A stretch of 64,000 nucleotides of DNA, from NCBI GenBank assembly GCA_009809945.1, contig WTPW01000193.1, positions 398,611 through 462,610 of the forward strand. Direction: 5' to 3'. This stretch comes from Gigaspora margarita. Its lineage: Eukaryota > Glomeromycota > Glomeromycetes > Diversisporales > Gigasporaceae. Shown here piece after piece: positions 24,205 to 36,290 of the stretch; position 1 is the first letter of the stretch, and every line of letters begins with the position of its first letter. Made by a program: the position numbers and the translations under genes. The notes beneath the pieces are model-generated. The model was not told where the DNA came from, did no database searches, and saw only the letters and a program-made list of their open reading frames with translations.

Positions 24205-24436
24205 TACTTGCATTTACTATATTAACAGATTCAAAAATTTTTACAATAACATAATAAAAATAGAAGTATTATTACCTGGTCTAGGAAGTGTTGAAAGATT
24301 CAAAAATCAACTTGTATAAATAGTTTGTGGACATGTTTGATATTCAAATTGTATCGATTTACTTGGTAATATAATAAGAAATTTTGTCTAAATCCTCAAC
24401 TTGCTATAATTTAGTTTTTTTTTATTTTTCAGANTT
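24205..24436 (-). repeat. Copy of the ~350-bp exon-like tandem repeat (family X), left of the retrotransposon
   Basis: Contains the family blocks 'catttactatattaacagat', 'attacctggtctaggaagtg', 'cttgtataaatagtttgtgg' and 'aaatcctcaacttgc'. As in the copy ending at 51165, its right boundary changes to 'tttttcaga.ttata', unlike internal units. It lies only ~100 bp from the poly-A end of the retrotransposon. Confidence 0.7.
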
Positions 24437-24531
24437 ATATAAATGTTATATATCATAATTTTTTTTTTTTAAACCCCAAAATAAGATAAAAATTTTATAT
24501 AAATATATATATTAATAAAATTTATATATAT

Positions 24532-24533
<2 letters not shown>

Positions 24534-24565
<32 letters not shown>
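24534..24565 (-). repeat. Poly-A tail of the retrotransposon (poly-T on + strand)
   Basis: 32 uninterrupted T. It marks the 3' end of the minus-strand element and indicates target-primed reverse transcription. Confidence 0.85.
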
Positions 24566-24568
<3 letters not shown>

Positions 24569-25102
24569 GTGAGGTCTTGCTCATATCTTTATTAGTAATT
24601 TAATAAGCTACTATATGGAGTATACTATCTAACAAATTACATGCAGGAATAAGAGCTCAGACTAATTTAATTGCAGCCTAAACCTACTAGAGTGGTCAAG
24701 ACTCACCTAGTTTTGGATAGTTAATATGAAGTTTAATGGGGCACTATACCTTATCCAGTTAATAGCCCATAGATTAATTTTCCTAAGAGCTATACCCAGA
24801 GGGGAACAGTGAGTAGTATTCATATATAATTGGTCGAGTTGCCCACATGGGCAACTATAAGTGTATATCTTTATTTGTAGCGTCGTTTGTGAGGTCGTGA
24901 AGGTATAGGGTTTGGGTTGAGATAGGATATCTGATATTTTTAGACTGCCTCTACTGAGCAAACTTGGAGCAGTAAGACTTCCATAACTGCTCATATATTT
25001 TGTCAGAAATTTGAAGAAGAGTTTGTATGATGATTTGTGAGGCTATCTTTGTAGGGAGGCTAAATGGATAGAAATGTAAGTCTCGAATAAGATATGATGG
25101 AA
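24566..25102 (-). other. 3' region of the retrotransposon
   Basis: Follows the ORF2 stop. It contains a 95-codon minus-strand open frame (24707..24994) with a CPCG…HC-like stretch, which could be a small extra ORF or chance. I do not call it a gene. Confidence 0.4.
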
Positions 25103-26485
25103 TCAATCCTTTAAGGGAAGTATTAAGGTAGTAGGGGTAAATATAAAGGGTTGTGGAATGAATAAAGGATGCTTGTATATTGTGTTGATGAGATCAGTGT
25201 TCAATGAGGCAGATAAGTCCAGGTCGAATTTGGTGACTGTGTTTTGTATAGCTGTAAGAATGATCTTGTCAAGTAGTTGTGTATTAGAGCATGTAAGCCA
25301 GTGAGTTGGAGAGTCCAGAGCTCCACAGTTGAAGCAGTAGCTACTTGGAAATAGATTGGGGTATATATAGTGGATGTGAGCATAAGTAGGCAGTTCATTT
25401 AGAAGTAGTTTGATTTTGAAGGCCTTCAAAGTGTTTAGTTTGAAGTCAGTGATGTTGTTGTGTACTTTTTGATTGTTGTTTAGATATGACCAGGTAGCAT
25501 TCCAGTTAATATAGTGTGCAAAGTTGGACCATTTGTTAGTTCTGTATTGGGATAACCACATAGCTGTAATATGGGCCTTGCAAATATTCTTAATGAACTT
25601 TCTAGTTATCTGCTCGATGTAAACATTTTCCCAAGAGAGTATATGGTAAGGGTTAAATATGTTAGTATAGTTGAAGGAGAGCAAGGGGTCTAGATCGTGT
25701 TGTCTGGCTAGTGAGTCAGCTAGGTTGTTGAAGGAGTTCTCAGCAAGAGCTTGGACTTTGCTCATAGTGAGGCTCATATTGTGAGATTTAATTATCTCAA
25801 GAAGTGTGTGCCAAATTGGCCATGCTATAAATTTGAACTGTTTTGGGATATTGGTACTAAGACTAATTAGTTTGTTGTATTTCAAGATAACTGATTGTGA
25901 ATCAGTGAATATCTGCACAGTGGAGTTGCGTATTATAGTTGAGATTGTAGAGAGAATTGCAACTAGTTCAACTTTATATAATAAGGGCCAGTTAGTTAAT
26001 TTAGCTGAGAACTTTTGTAGAACCTGATTTTCTGCAAGCTGTACCCAGCCAACTCCCATTGAACATTGGTTTGATCCAATATTTTTAACTGAGTCATCTG
26101 TATAGAAGGTGAATGCAGCCTTTCCAGAATTCTGGTTCACCAGAGCTAGAAGCTGTGAAAATGCCTCATTTTGATAAAATAGGTATAGTACGAGGAAGTC
26201 TATTACATGTATTGTAGATGGTGTAGGAATTGTTAGTGGGTGTTTAATAGCTGTCAAAAAAATAAGGTCCAGATAGTTAGCATTAAAGCTAAGTTGATGG
26301 TTTGGCAAAATGCGGCCGTAGAATTTAGTAGATAGCACAGCTGATACTTCAGTAGTACATGCTGATGGTATTTGCATGGAGTTGAGGGTGCATTCTGGAC
26401 AAGGAGTACAAAGAGCTTGAGGAAGTGGGTATAGTTGTGAGTAACTCAAGTCTATGTCAGTGTTCCAGTGTGTAATGGATATCAT
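25103..26485 (-). pseudogene. Retrotransposon ORF2, C-terminal part: RNase H and zinc knuckle
   Basis: A 460-codon open frame, the best preserved part of the element. The RNase H catalytic set is present: D130 (FYTDDS, usual YTDGS), E173 (KVELVAI), D195 (IFTDSQSVI) and D257 (NNLADSLA). RNase H would remove the RNA strand after cDNA synthesis. A C384-x2-C387…H395…C399 zinc motif lies near the C-terminus, as in related fungal LINE proteins. The Met at 26485 is not the natural start: protein-like sequence in the same frame continues upstream (…YRAKSWILTYSDNN…) across a TAA at about 26627. So this is the tail of a longer, interrupted ORF2. Confidence 0.85.
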
Positions 26486-27379
26486 GTTGGAGTGAAAAAA
26501 ATATCTGTGGGCTTTGCTAACGATAATGTTATTATCAGAATAGGTGAGTATCCAGGATTTAGCTCTGTAGTAAGTGAGGCTAGTATGGTATGCAAATGGG
26601 TTAATCCTCTGGGGTTGCTAGTTGTTAGCAATCATTCTATAAGGGTTGTTAGCAAAAATAGTTTGCTCTAGGACTAAAAACTATTGGGGTTGTTTTTCTT
26701 TAGGCAGGTAGTAGATTCTTGGAGATATATGTTGCTATGCAAGGAGTACTTTGTTGTCTGCTAAGCATAATTGCTCCAAGTACATAATTTGTTTATTTCG
26801 CAATTGCTTTTTGAATAGTTAATATTTGGAGTGGGTTCTAAGAACCTGTTCTAGGGGGGTAGTTACTGCTGCTGATTGTTTGAGGCCAGGCAATATTGTC
26901 ACTTGCAGTAACTGATATGCCTAGTCTGGAAAGAAGAAGGATGATTTTAAAAGTGGTAGTTAGTCAATTGGGACCATCAATCTAGAGTGATGAATGCTGA
27001 AGTATATTAGTTGTGAACCACAGGTTATTTTGCAACTGCTGCAGTCTAATTCATATGGTTTTGCCCATTATGTTATTATTGTTGATTCTTATTAGAAGGT
27101 TGGATATGTGGTGTTGTAGTTGTATATCCCAGATGTTGCAGATGTTGTATATATTGTGGTTGAGCATAGTGCTATTTGGGATAGAGCGGAAGAGTTGCAA
27201 CTAGTGTTTGGCTACCGTTAGGTATTGTGATAGTATTTTGGAGCATGTTGAGTATGAAAGTACAATATTGTGCAATTGGTACTCTATCGTTGGAATTAGG
27301 ACTATATTGATGACATATATAATCTGTTTGTCCGTAATCTTTTTAGTTTAGTGATATTAATTAGATGTGTGGCCTCCTC
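26486..27379 (-). pseudogene. Retrotransposon ORF2, linker between RT and RNase H
   Basis: Coding-like on the minus strand but split over frames, with several stops. Blocks such as LEQTIFANNPYRMI and LKQSAAVTTPLEQVLRTHSKY are readable. This is the RT thumb/connection region. Confidence 0.6.
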
Positions 27380-28660
27380 TCAGATCAGTTTGGTTTGTTG
27401 TATATTTTTGTTGTTTAAGGTAAACCAGCATTCTAGAAACTTGAATGGTTGTTTAGATGGTAATGGTTTGAGTTGGTAGTTGAAGTATAAAAAGGGAGCT
27501 GGGTTTTTGTAGTTTGTAGAGAAAATTGACTTATATGGGTTGATCTGAATGTTTGCCATTTGATAAAAGGAAGTAGCGATTTGTGTAGTTTGTTTTAACT
27601 CATCAAGGGATGATGTAATCCATAGTGTGTCATCCATGTAGGCTAATACTGAGACTGCAGAAGTGAGTTGGTGGGTCTTGTATGAGGATAGATTTGTTTT
27701 CCAGTTAACTTGTAGTAAGTAACCAGATATTTGTATAGCGATATTATTTATTAAGGGGCCGTAGTATATTCTCCAAAAAAAAAGAGTTATTGTTTCTCCT
27801 TGATCGATTCCGTTTGTTACAGTGTATGTGTTTGTGAGACCTAAATTAGTAATTACTCGGTTGTGACAGTCAAAGAGTAAATTGGTGAGAGTGTTAATAA
27901 GGGGTTGTAGTATACATATGCATGATAGAGCTTTGGCAAATAGCTCAAACTGTACAAGTCATATGCCTTGCTCATATCTTGGGAAATTAGCTATACTGGC
28001 ATGTTATTGCAACTCACGTCTTCAATAACATTGTTAAGAATATGTATCGGTATTGATGTGCTATTGCCAGATAGTGCAACATAGTTAAATGGTGAGAGAA
28101 TTTGATGTTGAGTTAAGGTTCTGTTTAGCCAGTTGGTAAGAAGTTTTGTATATAACTTTCTAATATGTTCCACAAGACTGATTGGTCTAGTATTTACTAG
28201 ATTGCCATCAAAAATTAGCTTTTTGAAAATCAGAAAGATACAGCCTTCTTTCTACTGTTTAGGTATTGTTTGCACTTGTAAGCAGCAATTAAGAAGAGCA
28301 GTAATTGCTGTCAGACAACCCAGGCCTGAGTGTTTTATTATTTCATAACTAATGCCTGATGGTCCACAGGCTTTGTTGTTAGGAAGTTGTAATAGAGTAC
28401 TAAGAATTTCCTCTATGGAGAATGGTTGCAATATGTCTGAGTACTATTCTGAGATAATATAAGGTTTAGGAGCATATTCTTCTGCCCAGAGATTGTCGAA
28501 TATATTAGTGTTAATATTTCTTGGGGCTGTCCATTGGTTGAAATGTGTTTGGCTTTGTGTTTTAATAGCATCAGGATCAGTAATTACCTCATTGTCTGTT
28601 CGGAAGTCGTTAAACCTTACAGGATCCTTGTGTCTATTGAGTATGCTATTAATCATGGAG
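27380..28660 (-). pseudogene. Retrotransposon ORF2, reverse transcriptase domain
   Basis: Would copy element RNA into cDNA. The motif order on the minus strand is LPNNKACGPSGISYEIIK (~28370), TRPISLVEHIRKLYTK (~28190), the GNSTS block, QDMSKAYD (motif A, ~27960), NGIDQGETITLFFW (motif B, ~27805) and YMDDTLW (motif C, ~27635). After motif A the frame shifts by one base near 27950. From there it stays open to 27380. Stops include TAG where a Trp is expected (KQ*KEGC, ~28248) and one just before LISQDMSK. So all catalytic motifs survive in a broken frame. Confidence 0.85.
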
Positions 28661-28900
28661 GTCGGGTGTGTACTAAGTTTAGAGCATCGTTTCTGAATAG
28701 CTTCTGTGATGTACTGGTGAGTATGTTTGGTATTCTCTATACTGCGAGCATGATAGAGATTCTTCTATTCTGTATTGGCAACTGTAATCCAGTTGGGCAG
28801 AAGGCTATGTTTCGAGGGTAGTGGTTCTAGGTTTAGCTGATGGAATGAGTTGAGGTTTAGTATTGTAGTGTTGTGATGTGTAGGAATATTAGAGTTGTTA
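28661..28900 (-). pseudogene. Retrotransposon ORF2, endonuclease–RT linker
   Basis: Minus-strand coding debris joining the endonuclease and RT parts. A segment with SLKKLSYIIRQTKQAL sits in the open frame 28765..29034. Confidence 0.55.
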
Positions 28901-29960
28901 TTGAGGGCCTGTTTGGTCTGTCTAATAATGTAGCTTAGCTTTTTTAAGCTACAATATAGTAACGTGGCTTTAGATAAAAAAGTGTGATGAAAGTTGCACA
29001 TAGTAGTTCTCTTCTTGGGTATCCATTGCATCATAGCACTAGTAATGCTTAGTTGGATTTTGTGCCATGTAGTTTCTAAGGTTTCTGTAGTTTGTGTTTC
29101 TATAGGTGTTCAGTTTTGGCGTAGGTTGGTCAAGATCTGATCGGCAAAGTTTTGCCATCTTTCAGTATCTATGAGTTTGTAGTTGAAGATTCTCTTGTGA
29201 GATCTGCTTTTGTGTCTGGGTTGTCCTACATAAGCATATAGAAAGGACTACTGAGAGGTAAGGATCTTGTGGTCACTTAGAGTTGAGGTATTGGGATCAT
29301 CTAGATTGAAGCCTAGCAGATAGGATATCAGGGTGAGTATACCCAAATGTAGTCTATTTGGCTATAGTGTGCAGCTCTCTGCCATGTAGAGCTAGTAATT
29401 GCGTATGAGTGGGCAAGTTCATAAATTTGTTATATGTTAGGAATTGCAGGAGCTTATATTTACTATTAGAAGTTAGTGTATTGTCTGTGGTGGCATTGAA
29501 GTTTCCCAATATTATAGGCAGGATGTTATTTAATATAGCTTGTTGGGTCCACTGTATTACTGTATCTTGAACTTGGAGTCTAAGCTGCTACTCATTACTG
29601 GGAAGATATATGGATATGATCCAGAATTTAAAATTATGCTTGAAGAAAAGGTTTATCGCAATTGCATATCCCAGAGAGGTAGTATTGTTGTAAACTTTGT
29701 GAATGTGTGGAATTAGGGTATTGCATATCATAATCACTGTACTGGCTTTGGCACTATCAGTACAAGACCAGAAGTAGGTGAAGTGTTTTGTTTTGTTGGG
29801 TCTGTAGCCTACAGGGTTGCTAGATAGTTTGGTTTCAGTGATGCTAATAATATCAAGATTGTGGGAGAAACAATAGTATTCCTATGTTTCTTTTTTGGTG
29901 TTGTTGTTAAGTCCTTGAACATTGTGTATGCTGATTGAAAGGTCCAGAAGTAGTAAATAA
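28901..29960 (-). pseudogene. Retrotransposon ORF2, APE-type endonuclease domain
   Basis: Would nick target DNA to prime reverse transcription. Motifs in order are SIHNVQGLNN (~29930), SITETKL (~29845, catalytic Glu), FWIISIYLPSN (~29600), PIILGNFNATTDN (~29510) and, in another frame, LSDHKIL (~29270). The usual GDFN reads GNFN, so the key Asp is lost. At least one stop (after KKET, ~29880) and later frameshifts break it. Confidence 0.8.
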
Positions 29961-30439
29961 TTAGTGTCAGGTTGCGGTGTTGTAGAGGTTGTAGATGTTG
30001 TAGCATAGCTAGTTGTAGTGGGTTTATTCATTACTTGAGGAATTGTGTAACTCATATAGTTATTCAACTGTATTCATTGGTACAGAGCTTGCCAATGGTT
30101 CTATAGATTGGTTAGTATCTATTGGTGATGAGGTAGCTAGTTATAGTGTGTGATGGTTGTCTGTTAAACTTGTGTCCATATGAGTTGAAGTTTCAAGTGG
30201 TGGGATAGAGTGGCTATCTGATAGATTGCTATTCAGGCTGTCTAGTATTTTCGTTGTAAGCTAGGTGCTGCTGTCTGTGTTATTGGGTATTCCAAGAGGA
30301 GGTACTTGTTGAGTACTTGTATATAACTATACTGTGCTAGGTGAGGCTGGTTTTGATTGATTACCCAACCCAAATATGCTCTATTGTGATGTTGGAAGAG
30401 GGCAGTTCTAGCATAAAGTCTGGGATGTTCTTAACTCTG

Positions 30440-33170
30440 AAGTACTGTCGAAGGGTTTGCATGGTAGGGGTTACATCTTGCTGAGATGTGATTGGTAGTG
30501 TTAGCTCAATGTTTTGTCCTGCCAGGGCCATGTTAAGGTCCTTGATGTTTTCTGGCAGAGATGGAAGGGGTGGTGTGTTTGCTTCAGCTTCTTCTGTGAG
30601 CTCATTAGGTATTTGAATCCATTCACTCAGAAGTTGTGTAAAATAATAGTGTTTGCGAAGTTCTCTAGCAGTTTCAGTAAGCTGCTAGGGTGTTACAATA
30701 GGGAAGGAGAGATTAAAGTCTTCCATAATTTGGTCTATGTTCGGAAGATTTGGTTTTCTAGTAGGGTTAGCCTGCATGATATGTTCTGAGAGGGGTAGTT
30801 TGAATCTGTAGTATGGCGTGATTTGCTTTAGAAACTCCTTGGCATCCTGGCCGTCAGTAATTGGAAAGATGAATTGCGTGAGTATTTTGATCTTGTTGGT
30901 ATCTGAGGGAAGAGGGAGTCTCACACTAAAGTAATCATTAGGTAAAAGTTTGAATGTGTAGTATACTCTAAGTTCAGTAACTACTTCTGAGAGTGGGATC
31001 AGTGATGTGGTTGGATTGAATAGGAAGAATCCTTTGACTGCATGGTTAAGCTCTTGGTATGTAGAAGGGAGAGGCTTTTTTTTGGGTGGTAGGTCAAAGT
31101 ATACTAGTGGTATCTTGCCATCCACTTCATAGTAATCTGCAAGCATCTTTTTGTATTCTCCTATGTGAGAGAGTGCACCCCAGTGTGTGATTGGAAAATA
31201 CTTTTAGGCTTGGAATAAGTTAATTGTAGTGGGAAGGGAGTGGTGGAAGTTTTGCAATGTATGTGTCAGGGAGTTCACTGAATTTGAAAATCTTGCGTAG
31301 TGCATTAATGACTCCTCTGGTATGTGATCGTTGCTTGATAGAGAGTGAGAAGGGAAAGATATCTGTGATTTCACTAGAGATCTGCTCTGGGTGGCCTGAA
31401 AGCGGCATTAGCTTCTTGTTAAATGCTTTGATGATTTCTGTTTTGATTTCTTTAAAGGTTTTCTTGTTATTTTAATCTTTAATTTGTAGGAAGCCTCTTG
31501 CATATCATAACAGCTCAAATACAGCTTTGGGTATAAGGCTGCTAAAATTGGTATTTGAAAGGTATTGACCAATAAGCATTGTTTTTAGCATAGAGTATAT
31601 AGTGCTGCACATTTTACGATCTGTTAAAGTGATTTTGTTCTCTATTTTGTATGCTTTAAATGCATTATCAAACAGGCTAGTGTATTCCTTTTGATGTGCA
31701 AGTTTCGTCTTAGGGTTCTGGGTAAATGTAGTAAAGAACTGTGTATTGTGGTAGACGAACTTAAGGCGTATTGCTGCTAGGAGTGGGAACTGTGTTGGAA
31801 TTGTGGCAAGTTTGTGGCTAACAAATTTGAAGACGCCATTGGTTGTTTCAAGTGCAGCTGCTATATTGTCAAATGACCATGCTTGGGTGTTGAAAGATGT
31901 GCTGCTTGGTTCTTCAGTTTTACTCTGCACGATAGAAGCCAACTCTATGTAGTCCATGGGTTCTATGCTAGGTATGTTTGGGCCTGCCTTCGCAATGTGG
32001 CTGTAGAGTGGTTTGATAACACGTAGAGTGGTATTGGGTGTTGTCTTGGTTGCTTTATTTGGGAGCGTGGTTTAAGGGAATACGACACAGGACCATTTTC
32101 TGCCAGTGCTAGTTGAGTTGGCTGGATGTGGTTGCTTTGGGGTACCGTGAATAATGGGCTAGGAGATCTGATCGGTAGGTGTAGATGGGTGATGTATTAG
32201 GGGTTGGTCTGTAAACCTTTCTGGCTGTAATGCAGACCTTTCTAAAGTTGTGCTTTGTGCATGAGCGTGCATGGACTCCATTGGGGTGTTGTACTGCTGT
32301 AGATAAGTAACCCATTCTCTAAATTTGTGTTACAAGGTACAGGTAGGGCAGTGTTGGGTGCCATGCTTTCTTTGTTGCTGCCAGTAGAGTCATTGTCTGT
32401 TTCTATATCAATGAAGGAGTTGTACAGAATCAGTAAGTCGCTATTGGTGCTTGGTTTTTTTGTGTAAGGTTTCATTGCTGTTTCATAGGGCTGGATTAAA
32501 ACAGTAATGTCCTCACTTCAGGTTGTTTTGGGAGTTTTTGCATTAATGTTTACGGAGCCGTCTTTCTGCTGCACTAAGTCAAAAGGACTAATTGGTTTGT
32601 GTCACTATGTTGGCATACCCAGTGGGCAGGAAACTTTACAAGATTGGGGATTTTTTCTAATTTGGTAATAGTGGTATAGAAGTAGTACTTGTCATTGTAT
32701 TCGGGCATGGTAGGGACAGAAAAGATTACAGTGAATGAGAGTTTGGCCTAATCGCTGATACTGATTTCTACAAATTCTTTTGTATGTTCTGCTTCCAAGA
32801 TAGTAGGCTTCGTATTGGTGGTGGTTTCTTTTGGCTGGGCTGATTTATGAGAGAAGAACCAGAAGCCAAGAGCTGAAGAGGAACTGCCTAAGAACATGGT
32901 TTCTGATACTGTTTTTGAGTCAGATTCATGTTTAATGCTAGGGCATTTTGCACTTTTAGTTAATATGGGGTAGTATTGTGTACTGTGCTATTGAAAACCT
33001 GTTGGTCCTTAGGACCAGTACTGCCCGATGGTGAAAAAACTGTCTTGTTGCCTGTTTTTCAGTTAATTGCTACTAGTTGTCCAGGTTATAGGCTTTTAAT
33101 ATATATTGCACCTCTTTTAGATAAACCTTCAGGTGCTAAACGAGTTTACTTAGTGGCCGGATATCATTTT
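30440..33170 (-). pseudogene. Retrotransposon ORF1 (nucleic-acid-binding type), broken
   Basis: Upstream of ORF2 on the minus strand are long coding-like blocks: FSPSGSTGPKDQQVFNS (~33010), SSSSALGFWFFSHKSAQP (~32870), MPEYNDKYYFYTTITKLEK (~32700), a 150-codon open frame at 31505..31957, one at 31220..31408 and a 153-codon frame at 30685..31146. The last two share PPLPS / LPLPSD-type and RV(Y)Y(T)FKL patterns, suggesting repeated modules. No known domain was recognised with certainty. Position supports ORF1, which in LINEs packages element RNA. Confidence 0.65.
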
Positions 33171-33297
33171 ACTTAATAAAATTCTGAGATATTGTTGCGG
33201 GAAAATTTTTCTTTTTGTTCTTGTTTTGGTAAAAAGGATCTACAGGAAGAGTTCTGAGAAAATCCATATTATAACTTGTTATTATGTTAATTATTTA

Positions 33298-34049
33298 AAT
33301 ACCAATATAAAAATAAGCAATAAATCTGTTTAATTATAAATAAATTAAATATTACTTACCATTCAGAATTTCATTATTAATAGGTCATTTTACTAAAAAT
33401 ATATATACACATTACTAAAACTACAGTTTGAATTCAATTTGAGAAGATAAATATCATTATCTACATTTACTATATTAACAGATTCAAAAATTTTTACAAT
33501 AACAAATAAAAAATATAAGTGTTATTACCTGGCCTAGGAAGTGTTAAAAGATTCAAAAATTGACTTGTAAATAGTTTGTGGACATGTTTGATATTCAAAT
33601 TATATTGATTTGGCTTGATCATATGATAAAAAATTTTTGTATAAATCCTTACCTTGCTTATAAAATTCAGTTTTCATCTAAATACCAATATAAAAATAAG
33701 CTATAAATCTGATTAATTATAAGTAAATCAAATATTACTTACCCATCAGAAATTTCATCATCAATAGGTCAACTTACTAAAAATATCATTTGAGAAGATA
33801 AATACTATTACCTGCATTTACTATATTGATAGATTCAGAAATTTTTACAATAATATATTAAAAAATATAATGTTATTACTATTGAAAAATTCAAAAATTG
33901 ACTTGTATAAATAGTTCATGAATGTGTTTGAAAAGTTTGATATTAAAATCATGTTGATTTGACTTGATCATATAATAAGAAATTTTGTTTAAATCCTAAA
34001 CTTGCTTATAGAATTTAGTTTTTTCATCTAAATACCAATATAGAAATAA
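33298..34049 (-). repeat. Family X tandem array, right of the retrotransposon (two units)
   Basis: Units start 'aataccaatataaaaataag' at 33298, 33680 and (cut) 34031, a period of ~350..380 bp. The minus strand of each reads like an exon: an intron-like end 'ttatattggtatttag', then codons for EKTELYKQVEDLDKISYHMIKS-like protein, ending in TGA after FIQVNF. The last unit is interrupted at 34049 by the 14.3-kb insertion. Confidence 0.75.
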
Positions 34050-34854
34050 TAGTCAAGGGACATGTCCAATTCGATGATTTTTATTAAGTAAGTTTTGTGT
34101 AACATAAATTTTTGTGGCCTTTTTTGAAGAATATTTTAATGACGAAACCATAACTAATATTTTTTTTCTTTAGCAAGTTATTATTTGAATTTTGTGCTTT
34201 CTTTTTATATATAAAAAAATACTTTTATTTTTATTTATACAAAATAAATCAGACATGAATATTGCAATTTTTTATTCTAAAGCCCAAGATTTTTAGCTTA
34301 CTACTGCTTATATGGGTCTAATTTTTTGTATTAAAGTAGCAATAAAGAAGCACTACAAGTTCAATTATTGGAGCAAAGATGCTTTGCTTATAGCATCTTG
34401 CTGTTTACTAGGGAGTGCTCTTTTATTAAGTAGATTTGGAATTAATGCAAGGTTGATGGTAGCTTTTTTTTTATTTACAGCTTATTATTTGCTTTTTTTT
34501 TGTTTACTTTTCTTTAGGCAATAGCCTTTATTAGATGACATTTTAAGGGTTAAAGTCAGTACTCAAGTTATGGTTAGTATTTGAGCTATAGTTAGCATTG
34601 GCATTCAGAATATTAGTGATAAGTTATGAACAGATACAGGATGTAGGTAAGATTTTTTGGATCACGTGGACTCTGACTCTCTGACCCTACTCCAGATAAT
34701 TATCACATTACTGTATTAGTAATGATTGTGTTTGTGTACCCAGATAATCTTTTTTTTATTTTTTTTGTTATATTTGTTATAATTATTGGCTTTGGTTAAT
34801 TTTTTTAGGCATCTTTTTTTTTAGATTATGATTAATGGTTTAATTTCATCGCAG

Positions 34855-35027
34855 TTGGAGTTATTGTTAATAGAGTCATCATTAAAGAAGTTGTTATTAA
34901 AAGAGTCATCGTTAATGGAGTCGTCATTAAAGGAGTCATCATTAATGGAGTTGTCATTAATGGAGTTGTCGTCAATGGAGTTGTCATCAATATAGTCATC
35001 ATCAATAGAGTTATCATTAATGAAGTC
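34855..35027 (-). repeat. 15-bp minisatellite (GGAGTYGTCATTAAT type)
   Basis: About eleven degenerate units. One minus-strand frame reads as an acidic pentapeptide repeat (I-x-D-D/N-S), another as a Met/Thr/Leu repeat. It could be a relic of a low-complexity coding exon; no flanking gene was recognised. Confidence 0.65.
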
Positions 35028-35496
35028 ATAATAGGTGCTGTGTCGCTGCTATAGATGAATTGCCTTTGGGTAGATGCTGTCTTTTAATTTTTTACTGGTT
35101 TTGTTAGTATTTTTTTTTTGTTGTCGAATCTCTACTTTCCACCTTTGTTGATTCAGTTTCGTGCTGCCACTGTAGTTGGTATTATATGATTTGTGTTGTC
35201 TTGGAATGAATTTTGTTGTTCCTACACCTTTTTTCTATAATCGTTGGTTTTAGTTTCATGCTACTGCAATTATGGTAGGTCGCACATTATTTAGGGGTAG
35301 ATTTTATCGCTTAATTTGCTTCTGTTGTCACTAGTTTTTTTTATTTGTTACATATTTAACTTTTCTACTTCTTTCTGTAGTCATCATTTTGTGCGTCATT
35401 ATAAATAGTGCTACCATTATTCGTGTTGCGTTTATAGTAGGCATTTCATTGTGATTGGAGATGTTGTTGCTTCTTGTAGCGTTAGAATGAATTGGT

Positions 35497-35600
35497 TGTT
35501 AGAGTTAGGATAAGGATTAGGGTAAGTTAGTTAGTAGGTTAGGATAAGTTTGTTAGTAGGTTAGGGTAAGTTAGTTGGTAGGTTAGAGTAAGTTAGCTGG
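35497..35600 (+). repeat. GGTTAGGRTAAGTTAGTTAGTA tandem repeat, telomere-like
   Basis: About four ~22-bp units containing ttaggg-like words ('gattagggtaag', 'ggttagggtaag'). It is internal and degenerate, so not a functional telomere; perhaps an interstitial telomeric relic or a simple minisatellite. Confidence 0.55.
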
Positions 35601-35883
35601 TGTTATTTGGTTAGGCTGTCCTCTCATATTTATTTTAGTCTGTGATAAAACAATTCACTAAAATAAGAGCTTCTAAAGTGTTTTTGTTCGTTGTGCCTAG
35701 TTTTGTAATTCTTCCAATCTTCAATCTTTGTCCGATAATTATTTTTTAAAAAATAAAAAAAAATAATGTAAATAAATAATTTAAATAAATAAATAAAATA
35801 AATAAAATTATACCAAATTAAATAAATAAATAAAATTGAACTGAATTTTAAAAAAACAAAATGAATTTAAAATTAAATAAAAA

Positions 35884-36071
35884 NNNNNNNNNNNNNNNNN
35901 NNNNNNNNNNNNNNNNNNNNNNNNNNNNNNNNNNNNNNNNNNNNNNNNNNNNNNNNNNNNNNNNNNNNNNNNNNNNNNNNNNNNNNNNNNNNNNNNNNNN
36001 NNNNNNNNNNNNNNNNNNNNNNNNNNNNNNNNNNNNNNNNNNNNNNNNNNNNNNNNNNNNNNNNNNNNNNN
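35884..36071. other. Assembly gap (188 N)
   Basis: A run of N flanked by (AAATAAAT)n and A-rich DNA. The true length and content are unknown. Confidence 0.95.
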
Positions 36072-36290
36072 ACAAATTAAACTAAATTAAATAATTAAAA
36101 GAAAAAATTAAAATGGGTAAAAAAAAAATTAAAGTAAAAAAAAAAAAGATTAAAAAAAATAAAAAATAAAAACGATTAAAAAAAAAAAGAGAAAAAAAAA
36201 ATAAAAAATAAAATGATAAAAAGTTAAAATATAAAATGATTAAAGAAAAAAAAGAAAAAAAAGAAAAAAAAAGAAAAAAAAAATTCGCTT
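36072..36290. repeat. A-rich low-complexity tract
   Basis: Poly-A with scattered G and T. Open frames on it are composition artefacts. Confidence 0.7.

Larger units (their letters stand above)
24534..33200 (-). mobile_element. Non-LTR (LINE-type) retrotransposon, long but decayed
   Basis: A minus-strand element of at least 8.6 kb. The 32-nt poly-T at 24534..24565 is its poly-A tail. Going upstream on the minus strand come ~540 bp of 3' sequence, an RNase H and zinc-motif part, reverse transcriptase, an APE-type endonuclease, and a long ORF1. Reading frame is detectable to about 33170, so the 5' end lies at or beyond that; no target duplication was found. The base composition is visibly less AT-rich than the flanks. 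Multiple stops and frameshifts make it inactive. Confidence 0.85.

Noticed and set aside
25806..28821. Several plus-strand frames across the LINE
   Set aside because: Antisense shadows of ORF2; the minus strand carries the RT, RNase H and endonuclease motifs.
32976..33176. Plus-strand 66-codon frame
   Set aside because: Antisense of the readable ORF1 start on the minus strand.
34312..34524. Plus-strand hydrophobic frame
   Set aside because: Contains a small hairpin and poly-T; no family resemblance, no supporting context.
35497..35600. Telomere
   Set aside because: Only a few degenerate TTAGGG words, internal position, sequence continues on both sides.
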